From the NCBI GenBank assembly GCA_018434355.1, contig JAHDPL010000019.1, positions 182,618-246,617 of the forward strand: a DNA stretch of 64,000 bases, in the 5' to 3' direction. This DNA is from Sporomusaceae bacterium. Lineage in GTDB: Bacteria; Bacillota; Negativicutes; UBA1444. Shown one piece after another: positions 17,130-26,787 of the stretch. The notes under the pieces were generated by a model, which saw nothing but the letters and a program-made list of their open reading frames with translations, ran no database searches and had not been told where the DNA came from. Position numbers and translations under genes: made by a program. Each line of letters opens with the position of its first letter. The first letter of the stretch is position 1.

Positions 17130-19607
17130 TTAACCGGATTTGAACATCCGGGTCCGGCCATTTTCATGGCGGGGCAAATTCCAGATCTGCTCATTGTATT
17201 CGGCGATGGTCCGGTCACTGGAAAATACACCGGCTGCCGCAATGTTGGCGATCGCCTTCGACCACCATAGAGAAGGGTAGCGGTAGTCGCGATCGATCAT
17301 CCAATGCGCCTGGCAATAGGCGTCAAAATCCTTCAGCACCAGATAAGGGTCGGCCATCGAACCGTTGCCGTACAGCAGGCTGTCGTAAATCGGCCGGAAC
17401 AGGTTGCGGTCCGCCGTATAAAACCCGTTGATCAATTGGTCCATGACCCGCTTCAATCGCGGGTCTGCTTCGGCGACTTCCCATGGACGATAGTTGCCGC
17501 TCTGGTAAACGGCATTGACTTCCTCGGCCTTCAAGCCGAAGATGTAGATGTTTTGCAGACCGACTGCCTGGCTCATCTCCACATTGGCGCCGTCCAGCGT
17601 CCCAACCGTCAATGCACCGTTGATCATGAACTTCATATTGCCGGTGCCGGAAGCTTCTTTACCGGCAGTGGAGATCTGCTCGCTGACATCGGTGGCCGGC
17701 ACGATCAGTTCTGCCAGGGAAACCCGGTAATTTTCGAGGAACACCACTTTCAGCTTGCCTTGGATGTCCGGATCGCCATTGATCTTGTCGCCGACCGTAT
17801 TGATCAGTTTGATAATCAGTTTTGCCATGTGGTAGGCCGCCGCCGCTTTGGCTGAAAAGATGAACGTGCGCGGCTGCATCGTCAGGTCCGGGTTGTCTTT
17901 CAGTTGATTGTAAAGATGCATGATATGCAGGATGTTGAGCAGTTGGCGCTTGTATTCGTGCAACCGCTTGACCTGAACGTCGAAGATCGAATCGACATCG
18001 ACTGTCAACCCGTTGTGGAGCGCAATATAGTCTGCCAGTTTCTGTTTTTTCTGCCGACGGATCAGACGCAAAGCATCCTGCATTTCCGGTTTGTCCGCCA
18101 GCGATTCCAACGCTTTCAGCCGCAACGGTTGCGTCACCCACTGCCCGCCGATCTTGCGTGTGATCAGGTCGCTCAGCTCCGGGTTGGCTACACAGAGAAA
18201 TCGCCGGTGGGTGATTCCGTTGGTGATTGCCCGAAATCGCTGCGGGAAGGCAGCATGAAACTTTTCAAACACCTGGTTTTTCAAGATCTCGGTATGCAGA
18301 GTAGAAACGCCGTTGACGCAAAAAGAACCGACGATCGCCAGATGCGCCATCCGCACCTCGCCATGGGCAATGATCGCCATTTCGGAAATCCGCTGCCAAT
18401 CTTCCGGATATAACTTCCACAGCGAACGGCAAAACCGCTCATTGATTTCTTCGACAATGCAGCTGATTTGCGGCAACACCCGTTTGAACAGGGCTACCGG
18501 CCATTTTTCCAGCGCTTCATGCATGATCGTATGGTTGGTATAGGCAAACGTGCGGGAAACGATCTGCCAGGCTTCGTCCCAGGTCATGCCTTCATCCAGC
18601 AGGATGCGCATCAGTTCGGGAATCGCCAGCGAAGGGTGAGTGTCATTGATATGAATGACATTCTTCTCGGCAAAATCCGACAGGTTGTTTCCATTCTTTT
18701 TGAACTGCCTGACAATGGACTGGATGCTGGCGGAAACAAAGAAGTACTGCTGCTTTAGCCGCAGGATCTTGCCCTGTTCATGCGAATCTTCCGGATACAG
18801 CACCTGGGAGATCACCTCGACCAGATTGTTCTCGGCCAGGGCCCGCGTGTACTCGCCCCGATTGAACAAGCACATGTCCAGATGCTGGGTGGGACGCGCG
18901 CCCCAAAGCCGCAGCGTGTTGACCAGCGCCGAGTCGTATCCGACAACCGGCACGTCATAGGGAACCGCTTTTACCGTCTGGTACGCTTCATGGCTGAATC
19001 GCGGCGTGCCATTATCGTCACGCCGGCTCACCTGACCCTCAAACCTCACGTCTTCGGCTTCTTCCGGTTTTTCCACTTCCCAGACATGACCGTCTTCCAG
19101 CCAGGAGTCGCAGACTTCCACCTGGTAGCCATCGACGATCTTCTGTTTGAACAGGCCATATTCATAGCGGATGCCACAGCCATGACCTTCCAGTTTCAAC
19201 GTGGCGATCGAGTCGAGAAAACAAGCCGCCAATCTTCCCAGGCCACCATTGCCCAGCCCGGGGTCGGCTTCCATTTCCTTGATCTCGTTCAGATCGACGC
19301 CAAATTCTTTGCAGACGGCAGCAAACGTCTGATCTAGCGCCAGGTTGGCCAGATTGTTGCTGAGAGCCCGGCCAATCAGAAATTCCATTGACATGTAATA
19401 AAGTTTTTTTCCGTTTGCATCATGAACTTTTTCTTCCGAGATCGCCCAGCGTTCCATGATCCGGTCGCGAGCCACCAGCGCAATCGCTTTATACAGCTGT
19501 TTGGAGTTGGCATTGGTTGCCTTGACGCCAAACAACCCCTGCAATTTTTGCTCGATCGCGTCCCGAATTTCCCGCCGATGCCAGACCTGTTTAAATTTCT
19601 TCAGCAT
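17130..19607 (-). CDS. glgP: Glycogen/starch/alpha-glucan phosphorylase
   Basis: Phosphorolysis of alpha-1,4-glucans to glucose-1-phosphate (825 residues, GT35 family). The N-terminal 'MEFLIGRALSNNL', 'GNGGLGRLAACFLDS' and the PLP-lysine region 'EASGTGNMKFMINGALTVGTLDGANVE' (quoted in part: 'ASGTGNMKFMINGAL') identify it. ATG 19607 has AGGGGCG upstream. No other glycogen genes (glgA, glgB, glgC) are adjacent; the gene is followed by a bidirectional terminator and preceded, 133 nt upstream, by the sirtuin gene on the same strand. Confidence 0.97.
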   Translation of the reverse strand: MLKKFKQVWHRREIRDAIEQKLQGLFGVKATNANSKQLYKAIALVARDRIMERWAISEEKVHDANGKKLYYMSMEFLIGRALSNNLANLALDQTFAAVCKEFGVDLNEIKEMEADPGLGNGGLGRLAACFLDSIATLKLEGHGCGIRYEYGLFKQKIVDGYQVEVCDSWLEDGHVWEVEKPEEAEDVRFEGQVSRRDDNGTPRFSHEAYQTVKAVPYDVPVVGYDSALVNTLRLWGARPTQHLDMCLFNRGEYTRALAENNLVEVISQVLYPEDSHEQGKILRLKQQYFFVSASIQSIVRQFKKNGNNLSDFAEKNVIHINDTHPSLAIPELMRILLDEGMTWDEAWQIVSRTFAYTNHTIMHEALEKWPVALFKRVLPQISCIVEEINERFCRSLWKLYPEDWQRISEMAIIAHGEVRMAHLAIVGSFCVNGVSTLHTEILKNQVFEKFHAAFPQRFRAITNGITHRRFLCVANPELSDLITRKIGGQWVTQPLRLKALESLADKPEMQDALRLIRRQKKQKLADYIALHNGLTVDVDSIFDVQVKRLHEYKRQLLNILHIMHLYNQLKDNPDLTMQPRTFIFSAKAAAAYHMAKLIIKLINTVGDKINGDPDIQGKLKVVFLENYRVSLAELIVPATDVSEQISTAGKEASGTGNMKFMINGALTVGTLDGANVEMSQAVGLQNIYIFGLKAEEVNAVYQSGNYRPWEVAEADPRLKRVMDQLINGFYTADRNLFRPIYDSLLYGNGSMADPYLVLKDFDAYCQAHWMIDRDYRYPSLWWSKAIANIAAAGVFSSDRTIAEYNEQIWNLPRHENGRTRMFKSG

Positions 19608-19740
19608 TCAGAACGCCCCTTATTTTCTCTATCGCTGCTATCCCTGTTTGGCGAATCATTTTCAACTTGTAACACAACATGATTATCATATAGTACTTTG
19701 CCACCGCCATGCAAGGCAATAATATCCATCCCGCCCTGGC

Positions 19741-20526
19741 TCAGCTGATCAATGCTGCAACGGCAGCCAGCGTCTCCGCCGCCTTGTTGTCGAGTTTCCA
19801 GGTTGCCTGGGCATCCAGCGGCGTTGGTTCCTGATTGATGATCACCAGTTTTGCTCCCTGCGCCAAAGCCGATTGCGGCAACTGATTCGCCGGACTGACC
19901 AGCAGTGAAGATCCCACTACCACAAACAACTCGGCGGATCGGGCCATCTGCACGGACTGCCGCCAGGGACTCTCAGGCAAATGCTCGCCAAACAGAACGA
20001 CATCCGGTCGCAGTTTCCCCTTGCAACTTGGGCAGGAATACTCGGCGCCATACCGATAAGTGCCGGCCTGATAAGCGGCTTCCCAGCCTTCCTGCCGCGG
20101 CAGCAATTGCCTGCTGTCGTAACTGGCCCGGCAGTCCAGGCAACTGACTGTTTTCAGACTGCCATGAAGTTCGCTGACTTGCTGACTGCCGGCCCGTTGA
20201 TGCAATCCATCGACGTTTTGCGTGACAATATGCTGCAAATGACCTGAACGCTCCAATGAAGCAAGCGCCTGGTGCCCGGCATTCGGCTCGACTTGCCAGA
20301 GTTGCCGGATACGCCACTGATAGAAAAAATAAAACTCATCCGGTGTATTGTGCAGCGCCGCCAGCGTCGCCAACGATTCCGGTCGTTGCTTCCACAACCC
20401 CTGCCGGGATCGAAAGTCCGGCAGACCCGATTCTGTGCTCATCCCGGCGCCGGTAAACACTGCCACCGCCTTGGCGGATTGCCAGGCCAGAGCGATTTCC
20501 TGCAATACATCGATGTTCTGTTTCAT
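19741..20526 (-). CDS. Sir2-family NAD-dependent protein deacylase
   Basis: Sirtuin of 261 residues that removes acyl groups from lysines with NAD+ consumption. Motifs: 'FTGAGMSTESGLPDFRS' (NAD loop), 'TQNVDGLHQRAG', catalytic His in 'ELHGSL', and a zinc site formed by 'CLDC' and 'CPSC'. 'VVGSSLLVSPANQLP' completes the Rossmann part. I do not see the Tyr/Arg pair that marks desuccinylases, so deacetylase activity is the simplest reading. The exonuclease gene lies 99 nt upstream on the same strand. Confidence 0.94.
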   Translation of the reverse strand: MKQNIDVLQEIALAWQSAKAVAVFTGAGMSTESGLPDFRSRQGLWKQRPESLATLAALHNTPDEFYFFYQWRIRQLWQVEPNAGHQALASLERSGHLQHIVTQNVDGLHQRAGSQQVSELHGSLKTVSCLDCRASYDSRQLLPRQEGWEAAYQAGTYRYGAEYSCPSCKGKLRPDVVLFGEHLPESPWRQSVQMARSAELFVVVGSSLLVSPANQLPQSALAQGAKLVIINQEPTPLDAQATWKLDNKAAETLAAVAALIS

Positions 20527-20625
20527 TTCGGCATACTTCCTTGTCCTGCTTTATTATTTTTCTGGCTCACGCTTATTATTTTCCTTACATTTATTATCGG
20601 CATTTTTCATCTCCCAGCCTAGCGG

Positions 20626-21162
20626 CTAACGCCCATACCAACGCGCTGCCTTGGCCAGCACACCGCCTTGGAGCTGCTCGGCCCGACAAAGGATTTCCGC
20701 ACAGGCATTGGCATCGCTGCAGGCATCATGGTGCCGCAGTGGAATATTCAGGTGGGCGGCGACAGTATGCAGTTGGTGATTGGGCAGCTCCGGCCAGATC
20801 CGTCTGGCGACCGCGACTGAGTCGATTGCCTGGCCGCGCCAAAAGCCGATGCGGTATTGCCTGATCAGGGCAAAGAAAACGCCCAGATCGAACCTGGCGT
20901 TGTGCGCCGCCAGTCTGCGGCCTGTCAGGTACGGTCCGATCTGCGGCCACAATTCGCCAAAATCGGGCGATCCGGCAACTTGTTGCCAGGTCAGCCCATG
21001 GATATAGGTAAAGGAAAATTCATCAGTTGGCGGTCGAATCAGCCATGACTTGCGCTCTACGACCTGTCCGTCCTCCACCACTGCGATCCCCAGCGCACAA
21101 GCGCTGTCTGGGTTCGTGTTGGCAGTCTCAAAATCGATCGCGGTGAAATGTAAAATATCCAA
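20626..21162 (-). CDS. DnaQ-like (RNase T/DNA pol III epsilon) 3'-5' exonuclease
   Basis: DEDD-family exonuclease of 178 residues. Exo I '[10 protein letters not shown]' (D and E), Exo II '[13 protein letters not shown]' and Exo III '[14 protein letters not shown]' (H and D, DEDDh type) are all present, together with 'IHGLTWQQV'. The frame is open to 21315, but that leader is unlike the family; TTG at 21162 has AAAGGGG about 9 nt before it and starts just ahead of the domain. Such short proteins resemble the epsilon-like exonucleases of Firmicutes; whether it proofreads or acts in RNA or DNA repair is unknown. Confidence 0.88.
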   Translation of the reverse strand: MDILHFTAIDFETANTNPDSACALGIAVVEDGQVVERKSWLIRPPTDEFSFTYIHGLTWQQVAGSPDFGELWPQIGPYLTGRRLAAHNARFDLGVFFALIRQYRIGFWRGQAIDSVAVARRIWPELPNHQLHTVAAHLNIPLRHHDACSDANACAEILCRAEQLQGGVLAKAARWYGR

Positions 21163-21384
21163 AACCGATTGCCCCTTTCTGTTGGTTTCATTATAAGGGT
21201 TGACCTCCGGCGCTTCAAGCAGCGTATTGCGCGCAGGACGCGAAATTCCATCGGCGATCATGCCAAAAATTGCAGGATTATCCATCGTATTGTCGAAATT
21301 TACAGATATCAACACATACAGCGAAAATTTTTGTCACTCCGCAGCAAGCAATCGGGAATCCAAACAAGGGAAAGGGGAATCGTC

Positions 21385-23157
21385 ATGCACAAGATTCGCT
21401 TTAAAATGGTGTTGGCAATGTCGCTGGTCACTTTGATCTCCCTGGCTATTCTCGGCGTCTACGCGATTTACAACATTCAGGAAACAAGCCGCAAAGAGCT
21501 GCAGGATTATCGCGCTTCCCTCTACGAACAATTCGATCGTAGCATCAAGTGGCAGGTCGAAACCACCGTGAGCCTGATCCAGGATATTTACAACCAACAG
21601 CAAAAGGGGCTGATACCGGCGGCGGACGCCCGCAAACGGGCCGCCGACCTGGTCCGCAACCTGCGGTTTGATAACGGGAACTACTTCTGGGTCGATACCA
21701 GCAACGGCGTTAATGTCGTGCTTCTCGGTCGCGACCAGGAAGGGAAATCGCGGCTCGATGCCAAAGATGCCAAGGGTAATCAGTTCATTCGCGATATGAT
21801 TGCCAATGCCTCCAAAGAAGGCGGCGGCTATACCGAATATTGGTTTGCCAAGCCAAACGAAAAAGAGGCGTTGCCCAAACGGAGCTATACATTGTTGTTC
21901 AAACCTTACGACTGGGTGGTCGGCACAGGCAACTGGACCGATGACATTGAAAAGGTCATGGACAAGAAACGCCAGGCGGCACAGGCGGAATTGCGCAAGA
22001 ATATCGGCGTGATGGTCGGTTTAAGCTTTGTCGCACTATTATTGGCAATCATCCTTGCAACAGTGGCCGGTAAGCAGTTTGCCAAGCCGATTCAGGCTGC
22101 AACGAAACGCTTAGGTGTCATGGCAAACGGCGATTTTTCCAAGGATATCGATCCGGCCTTTTTAGCCCGCAAGGATGAATTCGGCGAAATGGCGCAAGCT
22201 TTTGACAAACTGAATCGGCAAATGCGCGGCCTGATGCGGACAATCGCTTCTTCCGCCGAACAGGTTGCCGCTTCCAGCCAGCAACTGACCGCCAGTGCGC
22301 ACCAGTCGGCCGAAGCCTCCAACAACGTGGCCGGTTCGATCATGCAAGTTGCGCATGGCGCAGAAAAACAGGTAGCAGCCGTAAACGACACTGCAGCGAT
22401 TGTCGAGGAACTCTCCGCCACCGTCGGCGGAGTCTCCAGCACAACCCGCAAAATGGCGGCCTTAGCCGAGCAAACGGCAACGGTCACCGATAAAGGACAA
22501 CATGAAGTGGACCAGGCTGTAAATCAAATGGATGCGGTCGGCAGCGGCGCCCGCCAGGCCCAGAATGCCGCTATCGAATTGAAAGCCAGTTCGTCCCAGA
22601 TTGGAGAAATCGTCAACTTGATTTCCAGTATTGCCGGCCAGACCAACCTGCTTGCGCTAAATGCAGCCATCGAAGCCGCCCGCGCCGGCGAGCAGGGACG
22701 CGGCTTCGCCGTGGTTGCGGAAGAAGTTCGCAAACTGGCGGAGCAATCGGAGCAAGCGGCGCAACAAATCAAAAACTTGATCGACCGCAACCACCAAAGC
22801 ATTGGCAATGTAGTCGGCGCAATCGATACCGCGATAAACGACATTGACAAAGGCATCGGGTTGGTCAACGCGGCTGGCGGCAACTTCAAGGAGATCGACT
22901 CCATGGTGCGAGATGTGGCAACCCAGGTCCGTACGATTGCTGAAGCGATTGCCGAAGTCGAGATCGGCAATCGCCGCATCGCCGATTCGGTGGGTATTGT
23001 CGAAGGACTCAGCCGTGACGCTTCGGCCGAAGCCGAAAATGTCTCGGCAGCCACCGAAGAACAGTCCGCCTCGATGCAGGAGATTGCGTCTTCCAGTCAG
23101 GCTTTGGCTAAACTGGCAAGCGACCTGCAACTGGCCGTCGCCAAATTCAAGATCTGA
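21385..23157 (+). CDS. Methyl-accepting chemotaxis protein with a Cache sensor
   Basis: Membrane chemoreceptor of 590 residues: a short cytoplasmic start, TM1 (residues about 9-28), an extracytoplasmic single-Cache domain (about 35-190) with '[11 protein letters not shown]' and '[12 protein letters not shown]', TM2 (about 210-232), a HAMP segment, and a cytoplasmic signalling domain whose hairpin tip contains '[33 protein letters not shown]' (seen in part here). It would pass ligand information to CheA/CheW. Single-Cache sensors of this form often bind small organic acids, but the ligand is not deducible. ATG 21385 has AAAGGGG upstream. No che genes are adjacent. Confidence 0.95.
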   Translation: MHKIRFKMVLAMSLVTLISLAILGVYAIYNIQETSRKELQDYRASLYEQFDRSIKWQVETTVSLIQDIYNQQQKGLIPAADARKRAADLVRNLRFDNGNYFWVDTSNGVNVVLLGRDQEGKSRLDAKDAKGNQFIRDMIANASKEGGGYTEYWFAKPNEKEALPKRSYTLLFKPYDWVVGTGNWTDDIEKVMDKKRQAAQAELRKNIGVMVGLSFVALLLAIILATVAGKQFAKPIQAATKRLGVMANGDFSKDIDPAFLARKDEFGEMAQAFDKLNRQMRGLMRTIASSAEQVAASSQQLTASAHQSAEASNNVAGSIMQVAHGAEKQVAAVNDTAAIVEELSATVGGVSSTTRKMAALAEQTATVTDKGQHEVDQAVNQMDAVGSGARQAQNAAIELKASSSQIGEIVNLISSIAGQTNLLALNAAIEAARAGEQGRGFAVVAEEVRKLAEQSEQAAQQIKNLIDRNHQSIGNVVGAIDTAINDIDKGIGLVNAAGGNFKEIDSMVRDVATQVRTIAEAIAEVEIGNRRIADSVGIVEGLSRDASAEAENVSAATEEQSASMQEIASSSQALAKLASDLQLAVAKFKI

Positions 23158-23185
23158 GCTGATGCTAAGAGTGTAATTGCCAAAC

Positions 23186-23225
23186 GAAGGCGGTCGTGCC
23201 CGACAAACGGGTTACGACCGCCTTC
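23186..23225. terminator. Bidirectional terminator between the chemoreceptor and bioB
   Basis: GAAGGCGGTCGT (23186-23197) pairs with ACGACCGCCTTC (23214-23225), a perfect 12-bp stem followed by a T-rich stretch on the plus strand. It lies between convergent genes. Confidence 0.85.
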
Positions 23226-23272
23226 TTATTGTCTTTTTGCTTACCGACGTGAAACATTCTGATTGCGTTGAA

Positions 23273-24262
23273 TCAACCGGCCACCTTTAAGCCCAGGTCA
23301 TTGACCATTTTGATATCCAGCTGGCTGTCCCGACCACCAGTCGTCAGATAGCCGCCAACCAACATCCCGTTGGCGCCTCCCAGCAAAGCCATCGCCTGCA
23401 AATCGCGCAGATTCTTTTCCCGCCCGCCGGCAGTGCGGATTACTGACTGGGGCAACACGAACCGGAACAGGGCAATGGTTTTGAGTATTTCAAGCGGCGA
23501 TAGCGCCGGAGCGGCTTCCAGACGTGTTCCGGCAATCGGATTTAAAATGTTAATCGGCACACAGTCGATGGAGAGCTCGCGCAGTTCAAACGCCATATCC
23601 AGTCTTTGCGACAGCGTTTCTCCCATGCCGATGATTCCGCCGCAACACACTGCCAACCCTGCTTCTTGCGCTACGCTGATTGTTCGGATTCGATCCTCAT
23701 AGCTATGTGTCCGGCAAATCGTCGGATAATACTCGCGACTGGTTTCCACATTATGATGGTAGCGCTGCACACCGACGGCCTTTAATTGCCTGGCTTGTTC
23801 CAGACTCAGGGAGCCAAGCGAGGCGCAGAGCTGCAGCGTCGTACTGTCCTTTATCGCCTGATATGCTTCAATTACGCGCTGGAATGTCGTCCGTTCATCC
23901 GTTTCATCCATGCCGCGACCGCTCAGCACAATCGAAAAATGGCTGACGCCGGCAGCCTCAGCTGCCTGGGCATGACGCAGAATCTCCGCTTTACTTAGCA
24001 GTGGATAAACTGCCACCCCGGTCTGATGGTGAACCGATTGGGCACAGTAAGAACAATCTTCGCTGCAGCGGCCGGAGCGACCGTTCAAAATTGAGCACAG
24101 ATGAACTTTTTCGCCTTGAAACCGCTGCCGGATCGAATCCGCCGCCGCCAGTAAATAAGGCAGGTCACGCTGTTCAATCTGCGTCAGTCGGTAGGCTGCT
24201 TCCCGATTGATAACACCGCCATTCATTATTTGATCGGCGATGTCCATCATTTGATCACGCAT
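23273..24262 (-). CDS. bioB: Biotin synthase
   Basis: Radical SAM enzyme (329 residues) inserting sulfur into dethiobiotin. The radical SAM motif is 'CSEDCSYCAQS' (CX3CX2C); 'YHHNVETSREYYPTIC', 'CCGGIIGMGET' and the terminal 'ANGMLVGGYLTTGGR' are typical and supply residues for the second, sulfur-donating [2Fe-2S] cluster. The start is ATG 24262 with AAAGGCGG upstream; it overlaps bioY by 8 nt. Co-transcription with the biotin transporter and the site at 24898-24927 suggest control by biotin status. Biotin is needed by the decarboxylase carrier protein at the right end of the window. Confidence 0.97.
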   Translation of the reverse strand: MRDQMMDIADQIMNGGVINREAAYRLTQIEQRDLPYLLAAADSIRQRFQGEKVHLCSILNGRSGRCSEDCSYCAQSVHHQTGVAVYPLLSKAEILRHAQAAEAAGVSHFSIVLSGRGMDETDERTTFQRVIEAYQAIKDSTTLQLCASLGSLSLEQARQLKAVGVQRYHHNVETSREYYPTICRTHSYEDRIRTISVAQEAGLAVCCGGIIGMGETLSQRLDMAFELRELSIDCVPINILNPIAGTRLEAAPALSPLEILKTIALFRFVLPQSVIRTAGGREKNLRDLQAMALLGGANGMLVGGYLTTGGRDSQLDIKMVNDLGLKVAG

Positions 24263-24824
24263 GTTCTTGCCGCCTTTCAGCAAAACCGGCCCGGGACAGA
24301 GATTCAATCAGCACCGGCGCCAACCAGGCCCCTAGGACCAGTTTGACCAGGTCAAATGCGACAAAAGGATACACCGCAATCGTTAGCGCCTGTTGTAACG
24401 TCATTGGTTTTTGCAGGAAGAAAGCAAAACTGGCCATAAAACCGGCCAACCCCACCGTATAGGCAATCGTCAGCCCGACCAGCATCGCCGCGCCGCTGCG
24501 CAGTTTGGATCGAGGATTTCCCCGAGTCAAGAAGCCAACTGTCCAGGCGCAGATCACAAATCCCAGCAGATAACCGCCGGTCGGTCCGATCAACACCATC
24601 GGCCCAGCCTTGCCGCCGGCGAATACCGGCAAACCAAAAGCCCCCAGCATGATCCAGATCACGACGCTGAGCGCTCCCATTTCCGCGCCGAGAACTGCGC
24701 CGGCGAGCAATACGAACAATACTTGCAATGTAACCGGCACCGGCCCGATGGGCAGCACCACGTACGAACTGACGCACAGTAGCGCCGCAAACAAAGAAAC
24801 CAGCATTTTTTTACGCAATGACAT
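24255..24824 (-). CDS. bioY: BioY-type biotin transporter S component
   Basis: Integral membrane substrate-binding component for biotin (189 residues, about six hydrophobic segments). Family marks are 'PIGPVPVTLQVLFVLLAGAVLG', here visible as 'PIGPVPVTLQVLF', 'GLPVFAGGKAG' and 'GPTGGYLLGF'. It may act alone or with an ECF energising module encoded elsewhere. ATG 24824 has AAGGGGATGT upstream. It is the first gene of the bioY-bioB operon and carries its own near-consensus promoter. Confidence 0.95.
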   Translation of the reverse strand: MSLRKKMLVSLFAALLCVSSYVVLPIGPVPVTLQVLFVLLAGAVLGAEMGALSVVIWIMLGAFGLPVFAGGKAGPMVLIGPTGGYLLGFVICAWTVGFLTRGNPRSKLRSGAAMLVGLTIAYTVGLAGFMASFAFFLQKPMTLQQALTIAVYPFVAFDLVKLVLGAWLAPVLIESLSRAGFAERRQEHA

Positions 24825-24874
24825 TTTGACATCCCCTTTGCAAACCAAAGCAAATATTTTTATTTACAAAGCAG

Positions 24875-24903
24875 ATTATACAAGCAGATAACCGTTTTGT
24901 AAA
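24875..24903 (-). promoter_or_regulatory. bioY-bioB promoter
   Basis: On the minus strand TTTACA (plus 24898-24903), 17-nt spacer, TATAAT (plus 24875-24880). This near-perfect promoter lies 50 bases before the bioY start. Confidence 0.8.
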
Positions 24904-24928
24904 TATATATTTATTTTTTAGTTTACAT
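24897..24928. promoter_or_regulatory. Probable BirA operator
   Basis: TGTAAA (24898-24903) and TTTACA (24922-24927) form a dyad with an 18-nt spacer, extending imperfectly outward and inward. Biotin repressor sites have the form TGTWAAC-spacer-GTTWACA, and this one overlaps the -35 of bioY-bioB. The assignment rests on motif form plus gene context. Confidence 0.65.
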
Positions 24929-25056
24929 ATGGTTTTCGCCCTGTTGTTGCTGTTGAACGCTTCCATCTCCGGGCAGGAAAAACCACTTCCGTGTCAAAAG
25001 ATATATATGTTGATTTTCCAAAGTCCGCTAGTTGCTAACAGAAAGGAGTTTTTATT

Positions 25057-25482
25057 TTGCAGCAACCGCACCCCTACGGCGGCCCATTTCGCCGGTTTTG
25101 CGCTTTTTTAGTCGATGCGTTACTGATTGGCGCGATAGGCGCCGCCATCGACCTGTCTCTGGGATTGCCTGGCGGCATCTCCCAAGAAGCGTTAGCCGCC
25201 CAGTCCGGCTTGCCTTCCTATTTGAAGCTGGTTGTCCATCTGATTTATTGGCCGGTATTTGAAAGTTCCGGTCTGCAGGCAACTCCTGGCAAACGGTTGC
25301 TAAGAATGCGTGTCACCGATCTCGAAGGACAACGGATTTCGTTTGCCCGCGCCCTGCTCAGAAACGTGGCCAAAATTCTATCGCTATTGCCGCTTGGATT
25401 TGGCTTCCTGATGATTGGCATCACCGTTCACAATCAATGTCTGCACGATAAAATCGCAAAAACATTGGTCATGAAACGCTGA
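25057..25482 (+). CDS. RDD-family membrane protein
   Basis: Small membrane protein (141 residues) with the RDD pattern: Arg near the N-terminus in 'GGPFRRFCAFLVDALL' and 'ATPGKRLLRMRV' before the last hydrophobic segments. Three hydrophobic stretches are visible. Some RDD proteins act as Na+/H+ or solute transporters, but most have no known role. The start is TTG 25057, 9 nt after AAGGAG. It stands alone between the divergent bioY and convergent MBL genes. Confidence 0.85.
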   Translation: MQQPHPYGGPFRRFCAFLVDALLIGAIGAAIDLSLGLPGGISQEALAAQSGLPSYLKLVVHLIYWPVFESSGLQATPGKRLLRMRVTDLEGQRISFARALLRNVAKILSLLPLGFGFLMIGITVHNQCLHDKIAKTLVMKR

Positions 25483-25524
25483 GCGATTGTAAAATCCCCT
25501 GGCACAAGAACAGACACCCCTTCA

Positions 25525-25568
25525 ACAAAGCAGGGATATGCGATTTTTATCGTATATCCCTGCTTTGT
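25525..25568. terminator. Long hairpin after the RDD gene
   Basis: A 20-nt arm (25525-25544) pairs with 25549-25568 across a TTTT loop with one non-Watson-Crick position. No clear U run follows on either strand, so it is a weak intrinsic terminator or an RNA-stabilising hairpin. The next 110 bases (25569-25680) are extremely AT-rich and hold no gene. Confidence 0.6.
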
Positions 25569-25682
25569 ATCATTTATTCGTTTATATAATTACAAATATT
25601 ATTCTACTTATATTTTATTATATTAGTTTAATATTATTTATTTTATTATCCATCTTGATTTAATCAGTTAAAAACTAAAAAA

Positions 25683-25718
25683 ACAGGGCTCAGAAAGAAT
25701 ATTCTTTCCGAACCCTGT
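25683..25718 (-). terminator. Terminator of the MBL-fold gene
   Basis: An 18-nt arm (25683-25700) pairs, with two mismatches, with 25701-25718 around the centre GAATATTC; on the minus strand it is followed by a run of seven U. It lies 32 nt past the stop codon. Confidence 0.85.
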
Positions 25719-25749
25719 CAGTTCCGCCGGACTTGTTGTTTTTAGACTT

Positions 25750-26613
25750 TCAACACTCAATCTGTGTGCCGCAAAAAGCCGGAATAAACTTTTTGCCGAA
25801 CACCTGCGCGAGTCGTGACATCATGGCAAAACCGGTACAATGATTGGAAGCGATAAAGTCGGGATTAAACCATTCCAGCGCAGCCATGGTTGCATTTTGC
25901 TGCGGTTCCAGCGTCGGCCCCAAGTGGGTTCCGCCCAGCAGGCCGTGCACCTTGATCGAACCCGTAACCTTCAATCCATGATTCACCATATTGATAATCC
26001 CCGAATGCGCACAACCGCCAAGCACGATAAGTCCTTGAGAACAACGGATATAAATTGCCATATCATCAGTCAGCGGATCCTTCTGAAACCCCGTTGCCTC
26101 GCAACAGCCCTCTGCGTCGCTTGGTTCGGTCGGAACCACCAGGCGGGCGTCGCCTTCTTCGTAAGCAGTTTCACGCGGCACCGGTCCGCTGATCCACAAA
26201 TTCGGCACCAATTCCATCGGCTCTTCTATCCCGCGGAAGTCGGCGCCCAAACGCACCAAATGTTCGCGAGTAAAAGGCACACCAACATATTTACAGTTTT
26301 TTTCGGCGACGGAAAAACGGGGAGTAAAAATATCCGGATGGCTAAACACCGGAATCCGTTTGCCGGCCATGGCCAACACAGCCGGCAAGCCACCGGTATG
26401 GTCATAATGCCCGTGACTCAGTACGATCGCGTCCAAGTCGCGGGGATGGACTCCCAGCAAACCTAAATTGTAGATTACCAGATCTGATTGGCCCGTATCA
26501 AACAGAATCTTATTCGCACCGGTTTCAATCAGGACCGCCAGTCCATGTTCACCGCGGAAAGCTGCTTTAGCGCCCGGCGGAACATTGTTGTCCACAACTA
26601 CAGTAAATCTCAA
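25750..26613 (-). CDS. MBL-fold metallo-hydrolase (MJ0301-like)
   Basis: Metallo-beta-lactamase-fold protein of 287 residues. Metal site: 'LSHGHYDHTGG', 'GGCAHSGIINMV' and a late His in 'ASNHCTGF'. The cysteine-flanked His motif and 'FDTGQSDLVIYNLGLLGV' are typical of the branch annotated in methanogens as a dihydropterin-ribofuranosyl-aminobenzene phosphate synthase; in bacteria its role is undefined. The start is TTG 26613 (AAGGGG upstream). It follows kdgK on the same strand but a terminator-like hairpin at 26723-26754 separates them. Confidence 0.85.
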   Translation of the reverse strand: MRFTVVVDNNVPPGAKAAFRGEHGLAVLIETGANKILFDTGQSDLVIYNLGLLGVHPRDLDAIVLSHGHYDHTGGLPAVLAMAGKRIPVFSHPDIFTPRFSVAEKNCKYVGVPFTREHLVRLGADFRGIEEPMELVPNLWISGPVPRETAYEEGDARLVVPTEPSDAEGCCEATGFQKDPLTDDMAIYIRCSQGLIVLGGCAHSGIINMVNHGLKVTGSIKVHGLLGGTHLGPTLEPQQNATMAALEWFNPDFIASNHCTGFAMMSRLAQVFGKKFIPAFCGTQIEC

Positions 26614-26722
26614 TCCTCTCAGCCCCTTCCATCTATATCTTAATTTGCCTTACACCGCAAAAATCCTGCCAATCGCCTGTCTGATCCGGAAAAAACTTTG
26701 CTGTAACCTTTCGCATATGAAA

Positions 26723-26754
26723 CGAGACCCCGCAACACCAGTCGCAGGGCCTCG
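26723..26754 (-). terminator. Terminator downstream of kdgK
   Basis: On the minus strand a 14-bp stem (arms 26741-26754 and 26723-26736, three G-U pairs, loop of four) is followed by UUU. It lies 33 nt after the kdgK stop. The short U run makes efficiency uncertain. Confidence 0.65.
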
Positions 26755-26787
26755 GTTCTGTTCCCAACGAGGTTTTTATCAAGCAAC

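Noticed and set aside
21163..21384. Longer N-terminus of the DnaQ-like exonuclease starting at 21315 or 21285
   Set aside because: The extra residues match no family, and a TTG with a good ribosome site lies right before the domain; the longer form is possible but less likely.
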